DNA of 64,000 bases from Chitinophaga sp. Cy-1792 (GCF_011752935.1 NZ_VWWO01000001.1:186001-250000); one strand, 5' to 3'; positions 8,926 through 18,591 are shown, numbered from the stretch's first letter. Made by a program: numbers and translations. The notes: generated by a model not told the origin, from the letters alone.

Positions 8926-8962
8926 CCACAACGCATAAACCCTATGCATAAGCTTAAACCTT

Positions 8963-9976
8963 ATGAAAAGAGCTTTACTATTCCTGACCATATTCTTCAG
9001 TTTAAATTCATTGCGGGCGCAAGATCCGCACTTCTCACAGTTTTTTGCTTCGCCACTTACCCTTAACCCGGCTTTTACAGGTTTATTTTCAGGCGATTAT
9101 CGTCTGTCTGGTAACTATCGTTCTCAATGGAGAAGTATTTCTACTCCATTTGTGACCGGTACCGCAGCAATTGACTTTGGGATATTGAAAAATGTGATTT
9201 CCTACACAGATATCTGGGGCGTAGGTTTGATGGCCATGTACGACCGCACTGGCGGCGGTGCACTGACCTCCTCTTACCTGTCGGCCAGCACGGCCTACCA
9301 TAAAGGCCTCGATCCGGAAGGTAACCATACACTGGCAATCGGTTTACAAGGTACCCTGGTGCAGAAACGTGTGGACAACGACAAACTCCGCTTTGAAAAT
9401 CAGATTGACAACAACGGATATAACCCATCAATACCAAGCGGCGAAACACTGATCAATCCTAAGATCTCCTATTTCGACCCTAACGTTGGTATACTTTATA
9501 ACGGGTTAATCGGAGAATCTACCAATATCTACGCAGGCGTATCTTACTATCATATTACACAGCCTACTGAATCTTTCATGAACATGACCAATAACAGGTT
9601 GAGCTACCGCTGGACTATCCATGGCGGGGGTTCTGCTCCGGTAAATGGGAAAGACAGGATTCACGGAAGCATACTGTATATGAAACAGAGCACTGCATCA
9701 GAATTCACCTTTGGTGGCGCCTATGGCTTTACACTGGATGAAGTAGACGATAACCCTACCGTATTCTACGTTGGTAGCTGGTATCGCTGGAAAGATGCGG
9801 TGATCCCTTACGTAGGCATGGAGATCAAAGGTTTCCAGATAGGTCTCACATACGACACCAACGTTTCTACACTGAAACCTGCGTCCAACTATCGCGGAGG
9901 TCTTGAACTCTCCCTGATATACATCCACACCAAAAACCAGATGAACAAGTATAAAACACTCTGTCCCAGGTTCTAA
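8963..9976 (+). CDS. Type IX secretion system membrane protein, PorP/SprF family
   Basis: A 337-residue outer-membrane protein with signal peptide (KRALLFLTIFFSLNSLRAQ). The mature start QDPHFSQFFASPLTLNPAFTG is the PorP/SprF hallmark, followed by repeated amphipathic beta strands (NYRSQWRSI, YRGGLELSLIYIH) expected of a small barrel. Family members help surface delivery or retention of T9SS cargo with gliding-type CTDs. Many Bacteroidota carry several copies, often beside a large secreted adhesin. This copy is solitary, so its cargo is not apparent. It is not the core PorP of a porKLMN operon. Confidence 0.9.
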   Translation: MKRALLFLTIFFSLNSLRAQDPHFSQFFASPLTLNPAFTGLFSGDYRLSGNYRSQWRSISTPFVTGTAAIDFGILKNVISYTDIWGVGLMAMYDRTGGGALTSSYLSASTAYHKGLDPEGNHTLAIGLQGTLVQKRVDNDKLRFENQIDNNGYNPSIPSGETLINPKISYFDPNVGILYNGLIGESTNIYAGVSYYHITQPTESFMNMTNNRLSYRWTIHGGGSAPVNGKDRIHGSILYMKQSTASEFTFGGAYGFTLDEVDDNPTVFYVGSWYRWKDAVIPYVGMEIKGFQIGLTYDTNVSTLKPASNYRGGLELSLIYIHTKNQMNKYKTLCPRF

Positions 9977-10001
9977 TAAAAATATTTATCAAGACATCAT
10001 A

Positions 10002-10038
10002 AATAATAAACCCGGTCCGCAAGACCGGGTTTATTATT
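10002..10038 (+). terminator. Intrinsic terminator after the PorP/SprF-like gene
   Basis: A 16-bp perfect stem (10002-10017 with 10023-10038, containing AAACCCGGTC) and a 5-base loop CGCAA. The outer part is AT-rich, so it could act in both directions. Confidence 0.88.
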
Positions 10039-10118
10039 ATGGAGGATTTTCGCTAGTTTCGTGATCCTTAACTTTAGAGGGCCAAACCCAATCTGTTTAC
10101 GATAAAACTGTTCATACT

Positions 10119-10883
10119 TTGTTTTCATTCAGAGAAGTGCTGTCTGCTATTCAGTCCTACGGAAAAGCGCATCAATTCATCAAGCAGCACAATTTGTGGA
10201 AGTGGATTATCATTCCTGGTGTTATCTATGCTATTTTATTTCTGACAGGGTTATATTTTGTATTTAACTATTCCCGGGATTTCGTGGAATACCTCACCGT
10301 ATTTTTCCATATCAGGGAATGGATCGCTGACCTGGAAAGCAGCTGGGTAAGCTTCTTGTATATCCTGGTGGAATGGGCCATCACCATCATTTTTCTATTC
10401 TGGTATCTCTCTATATTCAAATATTTATTTCTCATACTGGGCTCTCCTATTTTTTCCTGGTTATCAGAAAAAACAGAAGCTATACTGGAGCACCGCGATT
10501 TTCCATTCAGCTGGAAACAGCTGTTTTCAGATATGCTGAGAGGGATTAAGATGTCGTGCCGGAATATGGTGTACCAGACAGGCGCCATACTCATATTGCT
10601 GATTGTGTCCTTTATTCCTGTTGTAGGCTGGATTACGCCGATGATAGGGTTCTTTATAGAATGCTATTTCTATGGGTTTTCGATGATGGATTACAGCTGT
10701 GAACGTCACCGACTGAACATGTCGCAAAGTATTACGTTTATACGTCAGCATAGAGGGATGGCATTAGGTAATGGCCTGGTATTTTGTTTCTTTATGCTGA
10801 TACCGGTTGTTGGCTGGGTGCTGGCGCCTTCTTACGCTGTAATAGCGGCTACTATTGATTTACAAAACAAAAAACTGAGATAA
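10119..10883 (+). CDS. EI24/CysZ-like polytopic membrane protein
   Basis: A 254-residue inner-membrane protein with about four to six hydrophobic segments (WIIIPGVIYAILFLTGLYF, WAITIIFLFWYLSIFKYLFL, GAILILLIVSFIPVVGWI, GLVFCFFMLIPVVGWVLA). The paired PVVGW motifs and the order of helices fit the EI24/CysZ family; E. coli CysZ is a sulfate channel, and the substrate here is unknown. The start is uncertain. TTG at 10119 gives the longest frame, but it falls inside a TACTTTG promoter-like heptamer (10115-10121), and a GTG at 10137 is a good alternative. The stop overlaps the next gene (TAATG), so they are co-transcribed. Confidence 0.85.
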   Translation: MFSFREVLSAIQSYGKAHQFIKQHNLWKWIIIPGVIYAILFLTGLYFVFNYSRDFVEYLTVFFHIREWIADLESSWVSFLYILVEWAITIIFLFWYLSIFKYLFLILGSPIFSWLSEKTEAILEHRDFPFSWKQLFSDMLRGIKMSCRNMVYQTGAILILLIVSFIPVVGWITPMIGFFIECYFYGFSMMDYSCERHRLNMSQSITFIRQHRGMALGNGLVFCFFMLIPVVGWVLAPSYAVIAATIDLQNKKLR

Positions 10884-11590
10884 TGTCTATCGGCAAAGTG
10901 TACCTGATTCCTACCGTGCTGAGTGCCGATGCCCTCTATAGTATTCCGGCGTACGTAACACCACTGGTACAGCAGCTAAGGGTTTTTTATGTAGAAAATG
11001 AGCGGACTGCCCGCCGGTACCTGAAGGCGCTGGACAGGCAGATCAACATAGATGCATTGCAGTTACTGCCCATGCACGAAAACCAGTTGCCGGATACAGC
11101 GCTGGCCATCAAATATTTAAAAGAAGGAACAGATATAGGTGTAATCAGTGAAGCCGGCTGCCCTGCGGTAGCAGATCCCGGCCATCTCATTGTACAGGCC
11201 GCGCACAGCATTGATGCTCCTGTGGTGCCGATGGTAGGCCCCAACTCTATGCTGCTGGCCCTGATGGCCTCCGGCATGAACGGTCAGAACTTCCAGTTCG
11301 TAGGATATCTTCCTATCAAACCGCACGAGCGCACCAGCGCCATCAAAGACCTGGAATTACAATCCATCAAAAAGAAACAGACACAGTTGTTTATAGAAAC
11401 GCCTTACCGGAATAACCAACTGCTGAAAGATATCCTGGATAACTGCAAAGACTATACACGTGTATGTATAGCGGCAGATATCACCGGTCCGGAAGAATTC
11501 ATCAAAACAAAAACAGTGAAGGAATGGCGCAAAGCCATACCGGAACTGCATAAGAAACCGGCGATATTCCTGCTGGACGCCAATAGCTGA
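10883..11590 (+). CDS. SAM-dependent methyltransferase, RsmI-like (tetrapyrrole methylase fold)
   Basis: A 235-residue protein of the tetrapyrrole-methylase superfamily, close to RsmI, which 2'-O-methylates C1402 of 16S rRNA. The RsmI loop appears as ISEAGCPAVADPGHLIV (RsmI proper has DAGTPxxSDPG), followed by VPMVGPNSMLLALMASG and QFVGYLPIKPHERTSAI. These changes suggest the Bacteroidota RsmI paralogue group rather than RsmI itself. It overlaps the EI24-like gene by one base (TAATG). The target RNA or other substrate cannot be told from sequence. Confidence 0.85.
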   Translation: MSIGKVYLIPTVLSADALYSIPAYVTPLVQQLRVFYVENERTARRYLKALDRQINIDALQLLPMHENQLPDTALAIKYLKEGTDIGVISEAGCPAVADPGHLIVQAAHSIDAPVVPMVGPNSMLLALMASGMNGQNFQFVGYLPIKPHERTSAIKDLELQSIKKKQTQLFIETPYRNNQLLKDILDNCKDYTRVCIAADITGPEEFIKTKTVKEWRKAIPELHKKPAIFLLDANS

Positions 11591-11594
11591 TTAT

Positions 11595-11628
11595 AAAAAA
11601 GGCCTCTACTGAGTAGAGGCCTTTTTTT
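11595..11628. terminator. Bidirectional intrinsic terminator (CTCTACTGAGTAGAG core)
   Basis: A 16-base arm AAAAAAGGCCTCTACT (11595-11610) is mirrored at 11612-11627 around one central G. It lies between convergent genes and overlaps the stop codon of the gene at 11627. One of five terminators sharing this core. Confidence 0.92.
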
Positions 11629-12022
11629 ATGGAATCGGGTTTCTTCCCTGATTCGGATCTGAAATTGAAATAATACTATCCACGATAAACGGACTGAATC
11701 CACGCCATGGAATTGCTCCCAGGTATTCCTTGTAATGCAGTTCCACTACTTTACCGCTGGCAGTCATCAGCCTGCTGGCGATATTTTCATCTGTTACTGA
11801 AAACTGGAATTCGTTGGACTGAATTGTTCCGGAGGTCTGGCCTTTATATCCCGACTGGATGATCTTTCCTTCATAGGTTTTGAAGATATATCCCTTCTGT
11901 ACAAAATAGTTCAGCTCTCCTGCCTTTACACCCTTTCCAAATACGAAGTAGAATTTATAAAAAAAGATGCCGCCGAGGATCAATATAATGACTGTTACGA
12001 CGATGAATACAAATCGGCCCAT
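11627..12022 (-). CDS. Small single-pass membrane protein, 131 aa, unknown function
   Basis: An N-terminal membrane anchor (FVFIVVTVIILILGGIFFY, residues 4-22) is followed by a soluble domain of about 105 residues. The soluble part carries the pattern GVKAGELNYFVQKGYIFKTY and EGKIIQSGY, which I recall from a widespread Bacteroidota family often mislabelled as a dehydrogenase; nothing here suggests enzymatic activity. The C-terminal half (VTDENIASRLMTASGKVVELHYKEY, then PWRGFSPFIVDSI) looks beta-rich. It follows the M28 peptidase by 23 bases on the same strand and is likely co-transcribed. The bidirectional terminator overlaps its stop. Confidence 0.75.
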   Translation of the reverse strand: MGRFVFIVVTVIILILGGIFFYKFYFVFGKGVKAGELNYFVQKGYIFKTYEGKIIQSGYKGQTSGTIQSNEFQFSVTDENIASRLMTASGKVVELHYKEYLGAIPWRGFSPFIVDSIISISDPNQGRNPIP

Positions 12023-12045
12023 GGGGGTAAGTTTATGGATTTACG

Positions 12046-13425
12046 TTAGTAATTAAAGTATTTATCCACCATGTACAGCAGTGCTGCCATCCCGAAGGCG
12101 CCCAGTTCCAGTTCTCTTTTGTTCACATTTTCAAACACATCATTCGGGGCGTGATGAATATCGAAATAACGCTGGGAGTCTGGTGAAAGTTCGGCCATAG
12201 GCGTACCTAAAGCTGCGTGCAGCTGGCCAACGTCCACACCGCCACCTTCTTCTTCGAAGTCGTAGATGCCATAAGGCTCAAAAAGCGGGCGCCAGCTGGC
12301 GATTTTAGCTTTCTTCTCCGCGTCCATTGTCATGGTGAAGCCTCTTGGCGTAAAGCCGCCGGCATCGCTTTCCAGTGCAAAAATGTGCTTTTCATTACGT
12401 TCTTTCGCCAGTTGGGCATATTTCTTACCACCGCGGGTACCATTTTCTTCATTGGCAAACAGCACTACACGGAGGGTATGTTCCGGACGGAGTCCCAGCG
12501 CCTTAAAGGTACGCAGTACTTCAATAGACTGAACGCAGCCGGTACCATCATCATGTGCACCTTCTGCTACATCCCACGAATCCAGGTGGCCGCCTACAGT
12601 CAGGAACTGGTCAGGGTATTTACTGCCTTTCAGCTCTCCCACTACGTTATGGCCAATGGTATCCTGGAGCATTTCACAGTTGGTACGCAGAAACACCTGC
12701 GCAGTCGGATCGTCTTTCAGTCTGGAACTCAGGCGGTCAGCATCCTGTAAACCAATCGCTACTGCCGGAATTTTAGCATATGCCGTATCGTAAGTCATGG
12801 AGCCGGTATGTGGTTCGTTATTGGCGCCATGCGACATAGAACGAACGATTACCGCCAGTGCGCCATATTTGGCAGCACGGCTGGCACCTTGTCCGCGATA
12901 TTTCACTGCATCCCCGTAGGAATAGAATGTTTTAATGAAAGTTGGGTTGAAGGCATAGTTATAGAAAACGATTTTGCCTTTCACCTGGTCTTTTTTAGCT
13001 TCCAGGTCGTCGAAGGAACTTACTTCGAGCACAGGAGCCGTTACCCCGTTTTCGCCGCTGCCAACGGAGTTACCCAATGCCAGCACGTTTAAAGGAGGCG
13101 TAACATCCCTGAATTTGGAGATAATCCGGGCTTCTTCATGAGCGCCACGTACCCAGTGAGGCACCATGCAAGCCTGCAGGTAAACGGTATCCGCACCAGC
13201 AGCCTTCAGTGCCGCTACTCCCCATTGTTCCGCCTTCACCATTCCCGGAGATCCTGCCAGACGGCCACCTACCTGCTTGGTGAGTACACGGAGGTTTTCG
13301 TAGGCAGTACTATGTGTAAGTACTTCGTTAGCAATATGTTTAATCGTAGTTGAATCTTGCTGTTGCGCCATGGTCATTGCCGGCGCCGCGCAGGTCAATA
13401 AAATTGGCAAAAGGTATCTTCTCAT
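12046..13425 (-). CDS. Exported M28-family zinc aminopeptidase/carboxypeptidase Q-like
   Basis: A 459-residue secreted metallopeptidase with signal peptide (RRYLLPILLTCAAPAMTMAQ). The domain order is an N-terminal M28 lobe, an inserted PA-type segment (about 120-240) and the catalytic core. The di-zinc ligands are all visible: H280 and D292 (GGHLDSWDVAEGAHDD), the catalytic/ligand pair E326-E327 (ANEENGTRGG), D354 (ESDAGGF) and a C-terminal histidine in DIHHAPND (H424/H425). The enzyme should remove single residues from peptide ends in the periplasm or outside the cell. It is divergent from bshA and precedes the small membrane protein at 11627. Confidence 0.9.
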   Translation of the reverse strand: MRRYLLPILLTCAAPAMTMAQQQDSTTIKHIANEVLTHSTAYENLRVLTKQVGGRLAGSPGMVKAEQWGVAALKAAGADTVYLQACMVPHWVRGAHEEARIISKFRDVTPPLNVLALGNSVGSGENGVTAPVLEVSSFDDLEAKKDQVKGKIVFYNYAFNPTFIKTFYSYGDAVKYRGQGASRAAKYGALAVIVRSMSHGANNEPHTGSMTYDTAYAKIPAVAIGLQDADRLSSRLKDDPTAQVFLRTNCEMLQDTIGHNVVGELKGSKYPDQFLTVGGHLDSWDVAEGAHDDGTGCVQSIEVLRTFKALGLRPEHTLRVVLFANEENGTRGGKKYAQLAKERNEKHIFALESDAGGFTPRGFTMTMDAEKKAKIASWRPLFEPYGIYDFEEEGGGVDVGQLHAALGTPMAELSPDSQRYFDIHHAPNDVFENVNKRELELGAFGMAALLYMVDKYFNY

Positions 13426-13525
13426 ACAAGTCGGTCTGTTTGACGATAAAACTAATTAATCCTGCTCTTACCTACAAATAACAATAAAATGGTTTGTGTG
13501 GTAAAAGGATTTAAAAATTGAGCCT

Positions 13526-13533
13526 TACCTTTG
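13526..13533 (+). promoter_or_regulatory. -7 promoter box (TACCTTTG) for bshA
   Basis: An exact TAnnTTTG match 89 bases before the bshA ATG. The implied leader is about 80 bases, long for this window, but no clear riboswitch fold is visible in it. Confidence 0.5.
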
Positions 13534-13622
13534 TAGGTGCACAGTAAAAAAGCAGCTGATAAGGGCACATATTACTGCTTTTTGTACTATAGGCTTTTCT
13601 TTTTCGCTATAAATATTAAATC

Positions 13623-14768
13623 ATGCGTATTGGAATAGTATGTTATCCTACATACGGTGGTAGTGGCGTATTGGCAACAGAGCTTGGTAAAGCCCTGGCA
13701 GATAAAGGCCATATGGTCCACTTCATCACATATCAGCAGCCGGTAAGGCTTAATGCGTTTCACGCGAATATATATTACCACGAAGTTCAGGTTCCCACTT
13801 ATCCGCTTTTTGATTTTCCTCCTTATGAATCGGCGCTGAGTAGCACCATGGTGGATGTTATCATTAACCAGAAGCTGGACCTCCTGCATGTTCACTATGC
13901 GATCCCACATGCATCTACGGCCTATATGGCCAAGCAGATCGTGGCTAAACAGGGTCGTGTGGTTCCTTTTATCACCACACTGCATGGTACTGATATTACC
14001 CTGGTAGGTAAAGACAAGACCTATGCGCCAGTGGTGACTTTCTCCATCAATGAGTCTGACGCTATCACCGCAGTATCTGAAAACCTGCGTGAAGAGACCT
14101 TCAAGTCTTTCCAGATCGAAAAAGACATCTCCGTGATCTACAACTTTGTGGATACGCAGCGCTTTAGTCGCCGCGATCTGCCACATTTCCGCCAGGCGAT
14201 TGCACCTAATGGCGAAAAAGTGCTGTTGCACGTATCCAACTTCCGTAAAGTGAAGCGTGTACCGGATGTCATTAAGATCTTCAAGCAGGTACGGGATGCC
14301 ATGCCGGCGAAGTTATTGCTCGTAGGTGATGGTCCGGATCGTCCGGCGATTGAGTGTATGTGCAGAGAATTAGGTTTGTGTGATGATATCCGTTTTGTTG
14401 GTAAACAGGAGCAGTTGGAAGATGTAATGTCTATCAGCGACCTGTTCATCCTGCCATCAGACTATGAGAGCTTTGGTCTGGCAGCCCTGGAAGCAATGGC
14501 TTCTGAGGTTCCGGTGATCTCTTCCAATGCCGGTGGTTTACCGGAAATCAATATTCCTGGTGTTACCGGTTATATGGGAGATGTAGGAGATGTAGATACC
14601 ATGGCCAAACATGCGATCCACTTACTCCAAGACGAAGCGCTGCTCGCACGTGTACGTAAAGGTGCATGGGAGCAGGCTCAACGTTTCCATATTGACAATA
14701 TCATTCCTCAGTATGAGGCTTTATATGAGCAGGTTTTACAGAACCAGCGCCAGGAGCAGTTGCTCTAA
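13623..14768 (+). CDS. bshA: N-acetyl-alpha-D-glucosaminyl L-malate synthase (bacillithiol biosynthesis)
   Basis: A 381-residue GT4-family retaining glycosyltransferase that joins GlcNAc from UDP-GlcNAc to L-malate, the first step of bacillithiol synthesis. The N-terminus [19 protein letters not shown] is diagnostic of BshA. Also present are [30 protein letters not shown], the nucleotide-sugar region [13 protein letters not shown], and the EX7E motif in [20 protein letters not shown]. bshB and bshC are not in this window. Its stop codon overlaps that of the convergent EnvC-like gene by two bases, so no terminator fits between them. Confidence 0.95.
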   Translation: MRIGIVCYPTYGGSGVLATELGKALADKGHMVHFITYQQPVRLNAFHANIYYHEVQVPTYPLFDFPPYESALSSTMVDVIINQKLDLLHVHYAIPHASTAYMAKQIVAKQGRVVPFITTLHGTDITLVGKDKTYAPVVTFSINESDAITAVSENLREETFKSFQIEKDISVIYNFVDTQRFSRRDLPHFRQAIAPNGEKVLLHVSNFRKVKRVPDVIKIFKQVRDAMPAKLLLVGDGPDRPAIECMCRELGLCDDIRFVGKQEQLEDVMSISDLFILPSDYESFGLAALEAMASEVPVISSNAGGLPEINIPGVTGYMGDVGDVDTMAKHAIHLLQDEALLARVRKGAWEQAQRFHIDNIIPQYEALYEQVLQNQRQEQLL

Positions 14769-16159
14769 CGTGCTCTGAGCCAGCGCTCAGGGTTCTGTTT
14801 AGTGAACTCCTTGTATATCTGCAATTCTATCTGGCCGTTGCTGCTTCCGGTTGCGGGAGCAGCAGCGCCTAAAACATGTCCACCGGCTACCGTCATTCCT
14901 TTCTTCACGTTTACATCCAGCAGGTGCACATAATTGGTAAAGTATTTACCATGGCGTAAGGTGACCATATACCCCGATCCCTGGATCATAAACACCATAA
15001 TCACTTCTCCCCCGAAAATAGCTTTCACCGCCGCCCCTTTTGTAGTAGCGATAATGGTACCGCTATGTTCCTGTTCTACCTTTCCCACTTTATTTACACC
15101 GAAATGTCCGACTACCTTTCCATTGGCGACAGGCCACGGGAGGCGCCCGCGGTTGGCTTCAAAATTCCTGGAAAGGGATAATGCTTCCGGTGTGGCTTCC
15201 AGCACGTCTTTGGAGGCGGTTGCCGGCTCGTCGTCATCATCTTCTTCAGGTTCTTCCTTCACTTTAGGCGCCGGAGGAGGTTTCACCCCTTTTTTAGCGG
15301 CAGCTTTGCGCGCGGCCAATGCTTTACGGGCAGCCTCTTCCTTCTGTTTTTTACGTTTGGCGGCAGCGATACGTTTTCTTTCAGCAGCCTCAGCTGCAGC
15401 TTTGCGGCGGGCAGCTTCTATCTCACGTCGGATAGCATCCTGGATGGCGTTATCTACCTGTCTGGCCTCTGCTTTACTCTTTGTAATACTTTGCTGCAGG
15501 TCTTTCTCTTTTTCCTGTAACTGGCGGATCGTCTGTTCTGTTTCCTTCTGATCTGCCACCAGGGCTATTTTCTGTTGTTGTTCTACATGAAGGGCGCCAG
15601 CTCTTTCTGCACGCTGCTGTTGTAATTCCGTCAGTTTTTTTCCCAGCAGTTCTTTGGTAGAGAGCAGACTTTCTGCCTGCCGGCGTTTACTTTCACGGTA
15701 TTCTCGCAGGTATTCATATCTTCTGATGGCGTCGTTGAAGCTATTGGCGCTGAAAAGGAAGTTGAGCACATCGAAGCTGGTTTTGGACTTATAGCTGTAA
15801 ACGATGAGCTGGGCATACCGGGCTTTCAGGGAATCTACTTCCTTTTCCAGCCCCTGAACGTTGTCGTGTGTATTACTGATTTCTCCATCCAGCTGGGCAA
15901 GTTCAGTGTTGATGGTGCCTATCTGCGCATTACGGGACACGATTTTATCCTGCAGTTCTTTCTGCAGGGTAAGATTTTGTTTTGTAGACTTTTTCGTAGC
16001 CTGGAGAGTACGGGTAGCTTCGGCTATTTCTTTTAGCAATTGCTCCTTTCTTTTTTCCAGTGCTGCGCGCGACTGCTTACTGCGCTGAGCGTTGAGCATA
16101 GCGGGTAACAGGCATAGCGCCAAAATGAAAGGGATCAACTTTCTCAAACAAAAATGCAT
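14765..16159 (-). CDS. Murein hydrolase activator EnvC-like (coiled coil + degenerate LytM/M23), copy 1
   Basis: A 464-residue exported protein: signal peptide (LIPFILALCLLPAMLNAQ), long coiled coil (about 25-250), a Lys/Ala/Glu-rich linker with an acidic EEPEEDDDDEP patch, and a C-terminal LytM domain (about 335-464). Catalytic metal ligands are partly lost. The first histidine remains (EHSGT) without the expected Asp, YVHL keeps one histidine, but the usual HLHFE is replaced by QIELQIY. That is the state of E. coli EnvC, which activates amidases rather than cutting peptidoglycan. It sits 38 bases behind a paralogue at the end of the ispF-dut-TPR-DUF4292 gene run. Confidence 0.88.
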   Translation of the reverse strand: MHFCLRKLIPFILALCLLPAMLNAQRSKQSRAALEKRKEQLLKEIAEATRTLQATKKSTKQNLTLQKELQDKIVSRNAQIGTINTELAQLDGEISNTHDNVQGLEKEVDSLKARYAQLIVYSYKSKTSFDVLNFLFSANSFNDAIRRYEYLREYRESKRRQAESLLSTKELLGKKLTELQQQRAERAGALHVEQQQKIALVADQKETEQTIRQLQEKEKDLQQSITKSKAEARQVDNAIQDAIRREIEAARRKAAAEAAERKRIAAAKRKKQKEEAARKALAARKAAAKKGVKPPPAPKVKEEPEEDDDDEPATASKDVLEATPEALSLSRNFEANRGRLPWPVANGKVVGHFGVNKVGKVEQEHSGTIIATTKGAAVKAIFGGEVIMVFMIQGSGYMVTLRHGKYFTNYVHLLDVNVKKGMTVAGGHVLGAAAPATGSSNGQIELQIYKEFTKQNPERWLRAR

Positions 16160-16197
16160 TAGGTTAGTAAGTAGGGCTTGCGTTCATACCCGCCTGC

Positions 16198-17676
16198 CTA
16201 TCGGTGACGTATCCACTGCTCCGGGTTCTGTTTATTGATACCTTTCCAGATTTGTAGTTCCACTTCACCTGTATTTTCAATTTCGTTTACGCCGGCAGTA
16301 CCAATTACCTGACCAGTTTTCACCATATCTCCTTTCTTCACACGGGTGGTTTGCAAACGCACATAAGTTGTAAAATATTGCCCGTGGCGGATAATAATCA
16401 TATATCCCATACCAGGCATTACTACAACAGATTTCACCTCACCATCGAAGATAGACCTCACCGGGCCACCTTTGGTGGTAGAAAGAACGATACCGTCAGA
16501 AGGAACAGTGATATGCTCCATTACTGCGTGCTGGTGAATACCAAAATGCTCAATAATATTTCCTGCGTCTACAGGCCATGGCAGTTTACCTCTGTTGGCT
16601 TCGAAGCTTTCAGAGAGCGCCAGGGCTTCCGGCGATGCTTCCAGTACGTTTTCGCTACGTGCAGGTGTTGATGGAGCCGGTGTTGGTGGCGGTGCTACAG
16701 GTGCAGGCTTTTCTGCTGGTTTTTCCACAGGAGCTGGCGGTGTTGGTGCCGGTGTTCCTGCGGCGTTATTATTATTTGCGGTAGCAGCAGCGGCTTTGGC
16801 TTTCTCTGCAGCGGCAGCAGCCAGCGCAGCTTTACGTGCTTCCTCATCTTTGCGTCTCTTCTCTTCCAGTGCTTTTTTACGTGCCGCCTCTTCTTCCATG
16901 GCTTTACGTCTTGCCTCTTCAATCTCACGACGGATAACGTTTCTGATAGCTATCTGTACTTTCTGGGCATCTTTATTACGCTGGTTAATATCTGCAACCA
17001 ATTCTTTTTCGCGGCCTTTCAGCTTATGCAGTACTTCGTCCTTCTCTTTCTTATCTGATTCGAGGGTAGCGCGCTCATCCTGTTCTGTTTTCAGCGCATC
17101 ACCACGTTTAGTACGTTGCTGTTCCAGGTTATCAATTTTCTTCGCGAGCAGCTGCTGTGTAGAAACGATATTATCTGCCTGACGGCGGCGATATTCACGA
17201 TATTGCTTGAGATATTGGAATCTTTTTACAGCATCATTGAAGCTGGATGCAGAGAACACAAAGTTCATCATGTCATACGCAGACCGGTTTTTATAGGCAT
17301 ATACCACCAGCTGTGCGTACTGTGCTTTTAAGGTATCCAGGTCTCTGCGGAGTGTGATCACATCGCGGTTAGCAGTATTGATGTCTCCGTTGATGAAATT
17401 GATTTCTTCGTTGATGCTGTTAATAAGTCTGCTACGAAGGGTGATTTTATCACGCAGGGCTCGCAGTTGCCCCAGGCTTTCCTTGGTAGACTTTTTAGTT
17501 TCTTTCAGCTGTTCGTTTGCCTCATCAATTTCCTTTTGCAGTTCTTTTTTACGGCGCTCCAGTTCCTCCCGTGATTGCGACGGCTGTTGCTGGGCAGCAT
17601 TCTGCTGCGCCACCACAAGAGCAGGCATCAACCATACAACCAGAACCAACGGGATAATCTTCTTCAAATACAACAT
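16198..17676 (-). CDS. Murein hydrolase activator EnvC-like, copy 2
   Basis: A 492-residue paralogue of the downstream gene with the same layout: signal peptide (IPLVLVVWLMPALVVAQ), coiled coil (about 30-290), an unusually long low-complexity linker rich in Ala, Asn and Pro (NNNNAAGTPAPTPPAPVEKP), and a C-terminal LytM domain. This copy is more degenerate than copy 1: YVRL has no histidine, and the HLHFE position reads EVELQIW. It must be non-catalytic and probably regulates amidases at the septum. Both copies end in the same NPEQW/NPERW tail (followed by basic residues), which supports recent tandem duplication. DUF4292 lies 99 bases upstream. Confidence 0.88.
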   Translation of the reverse strand: MLYLKKIIPLVLVVWLMPALVVAQQNAAQQQPSQSREELERRKKELQKEIDEANEQLKETKKSTKESLGQLRALRDKITLRSRLINSINEEINFINGDINTANRDVITLRRDLDTLKAQYAQLVVYAYKNRSAYDMMNFVFSASSFNDAVKRFQYLKQYREYRRRQADNIVSTQQLLAKKIDNLEQQRTKRGDALKTEQDERATLESDKKEKDEVLHKLKGREKELVADINQRNKDAQKVQIAIRNVIRREIEEARRKAMEEEAARKKALEEKRRKDEEARKAALAAAAAEKAKAAAATANNNNAAGTPAPTPPAPVEKPAEKPAPVAPPPTPAPSTPARSENVLEASPEALALSESFEANRGKLPWPVDAGNIIEHFGIHQHAVMEHITVPSDGIVLSTTKGGPVRSIFDGEVKSVVVMPGMGYMIIIRHGQYFTTYVRLQTTRVKKGDMVKTGQVIGTAGVNEIENTGEVELQIWKGINKQNPEQWIRHR

Positions 17677-17775
17677 GACTATATTAAGTAACTGCGAAAA
17701 TTAATATCAGATATATAAACGATAAATATACAACGTTTATTAGTTTAATGAAGGGAACTATTCACCGTTCCTCAT

Positions 17776-18591
17776 TTAAATTCGTTTATAGCCGGAAGGC
17801 ATATTGAATGGAAACGACAACGGCACATCAAAATCATAGCGCGTAAAATCCAGCGCTACCTTGGTTATGCTCTTCTCTTCCACCAAAATCCTGCGGGTAG
17901 TCGGAAACCTGCGGCTTCCGATGTTTGCGTAATCGCCATACGTCATTTCACAACTGCGTTTCACCGCGCTATCCTTGTCCATCACCTTACTCTGCTGCAA
18001 ACCGTAATCATCTGCATACACATTAAACAAGCTGATAAATTCAGGATTATCACAGCTGAAAGAGATGACTGAAGGCGTTTTTATCACCTGGTAAACAGAG
18101 TCTGTCAGATAAACAGGATTGCCAATCAGCAAGTCCTGCAGGGTATTGAAATCGAAAGGAATATTCAGCATTTCCTTTGCATTGTCAATATCACGCAGCA
18201 CTAACTGCTTTTTCAGGCGGTTATATAATTTCAGGCTGTCTTTTGTGATGACGGCTCTTACTACTTCATCAATTACCGGGGCAGAGATAGATATCCAGAT
18301 GATGCTATCTTTTTTCATGCGTACGGTTACGGTAAGTCCGCTTTTGCTGTCCGACTCATTTTCGAAGGCAAACCTTGCACGGCCGGAGAAGGAGTTGAAG
18401 TCGATATGATTTTTACGAATGCCGGTGAGCATGGAATCAGTAAATTTCTTCAGCTCTTCACTGCCATTATCCTTTATCACGGTGGCATGCGTAGTGTCAG
18501 CAATAGGAAACGAGCTACGGGCCAGTTCCTTGGGCCGGCGGCAGGACACAGTAACAAGACCTAATAATCCCACTAATAACAATAATCTCAT
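17776..18591 (-). CDS. DUF4292 lipoprotein
   Basis: A 271-residue predicted lipoprotein: the signal LLLLVGLLGLVTVSC puts the lipobox cysteine at residue 17. The mature domain is beta-rich and fits DUF4292: FNSFSGRARFAFE, LTVTVRMKKDSIIWISISAP, KDSLKLYNRLKKQL, DLLIGNPVYL, and the end RYDFDVPLSFPFNMPSGYKRI. The pattern of long strands and the outer-membrane lipoprotein placement recall LolB/LolA-like carriers, but that is inference. It lies between a TPR lipoprotein and EnvC-like genes, an order I associate with Bacteroidota envelope clusters. Probably co-transcribed from dut or ispF. Confidence 0.85.
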   Translation of the reverse strand: MRLLLLVGLLGLVTVSCRRPKELARSSFPIADTTHATVIKDNGSEELKKFTDSMLTGIRKNHIDFNSFSGRARFAFENESDSKSGLTVTVRMKKDSIIWISISAPVIDEVVRAVITKDSLKLYNRLKKQLVLRDIDNAKEMLNIPFDFNTLQDLLIGNPVYLTDSVYQVIKTPSVISFSCDNPEFISLFNVYADDYGLQQSKVMDKDSAVKRSCEMTYGDYANIGSRRFPTTRRILVEEKSITKVALDFTRYDFDVPLSFPFNMPSGYKRI

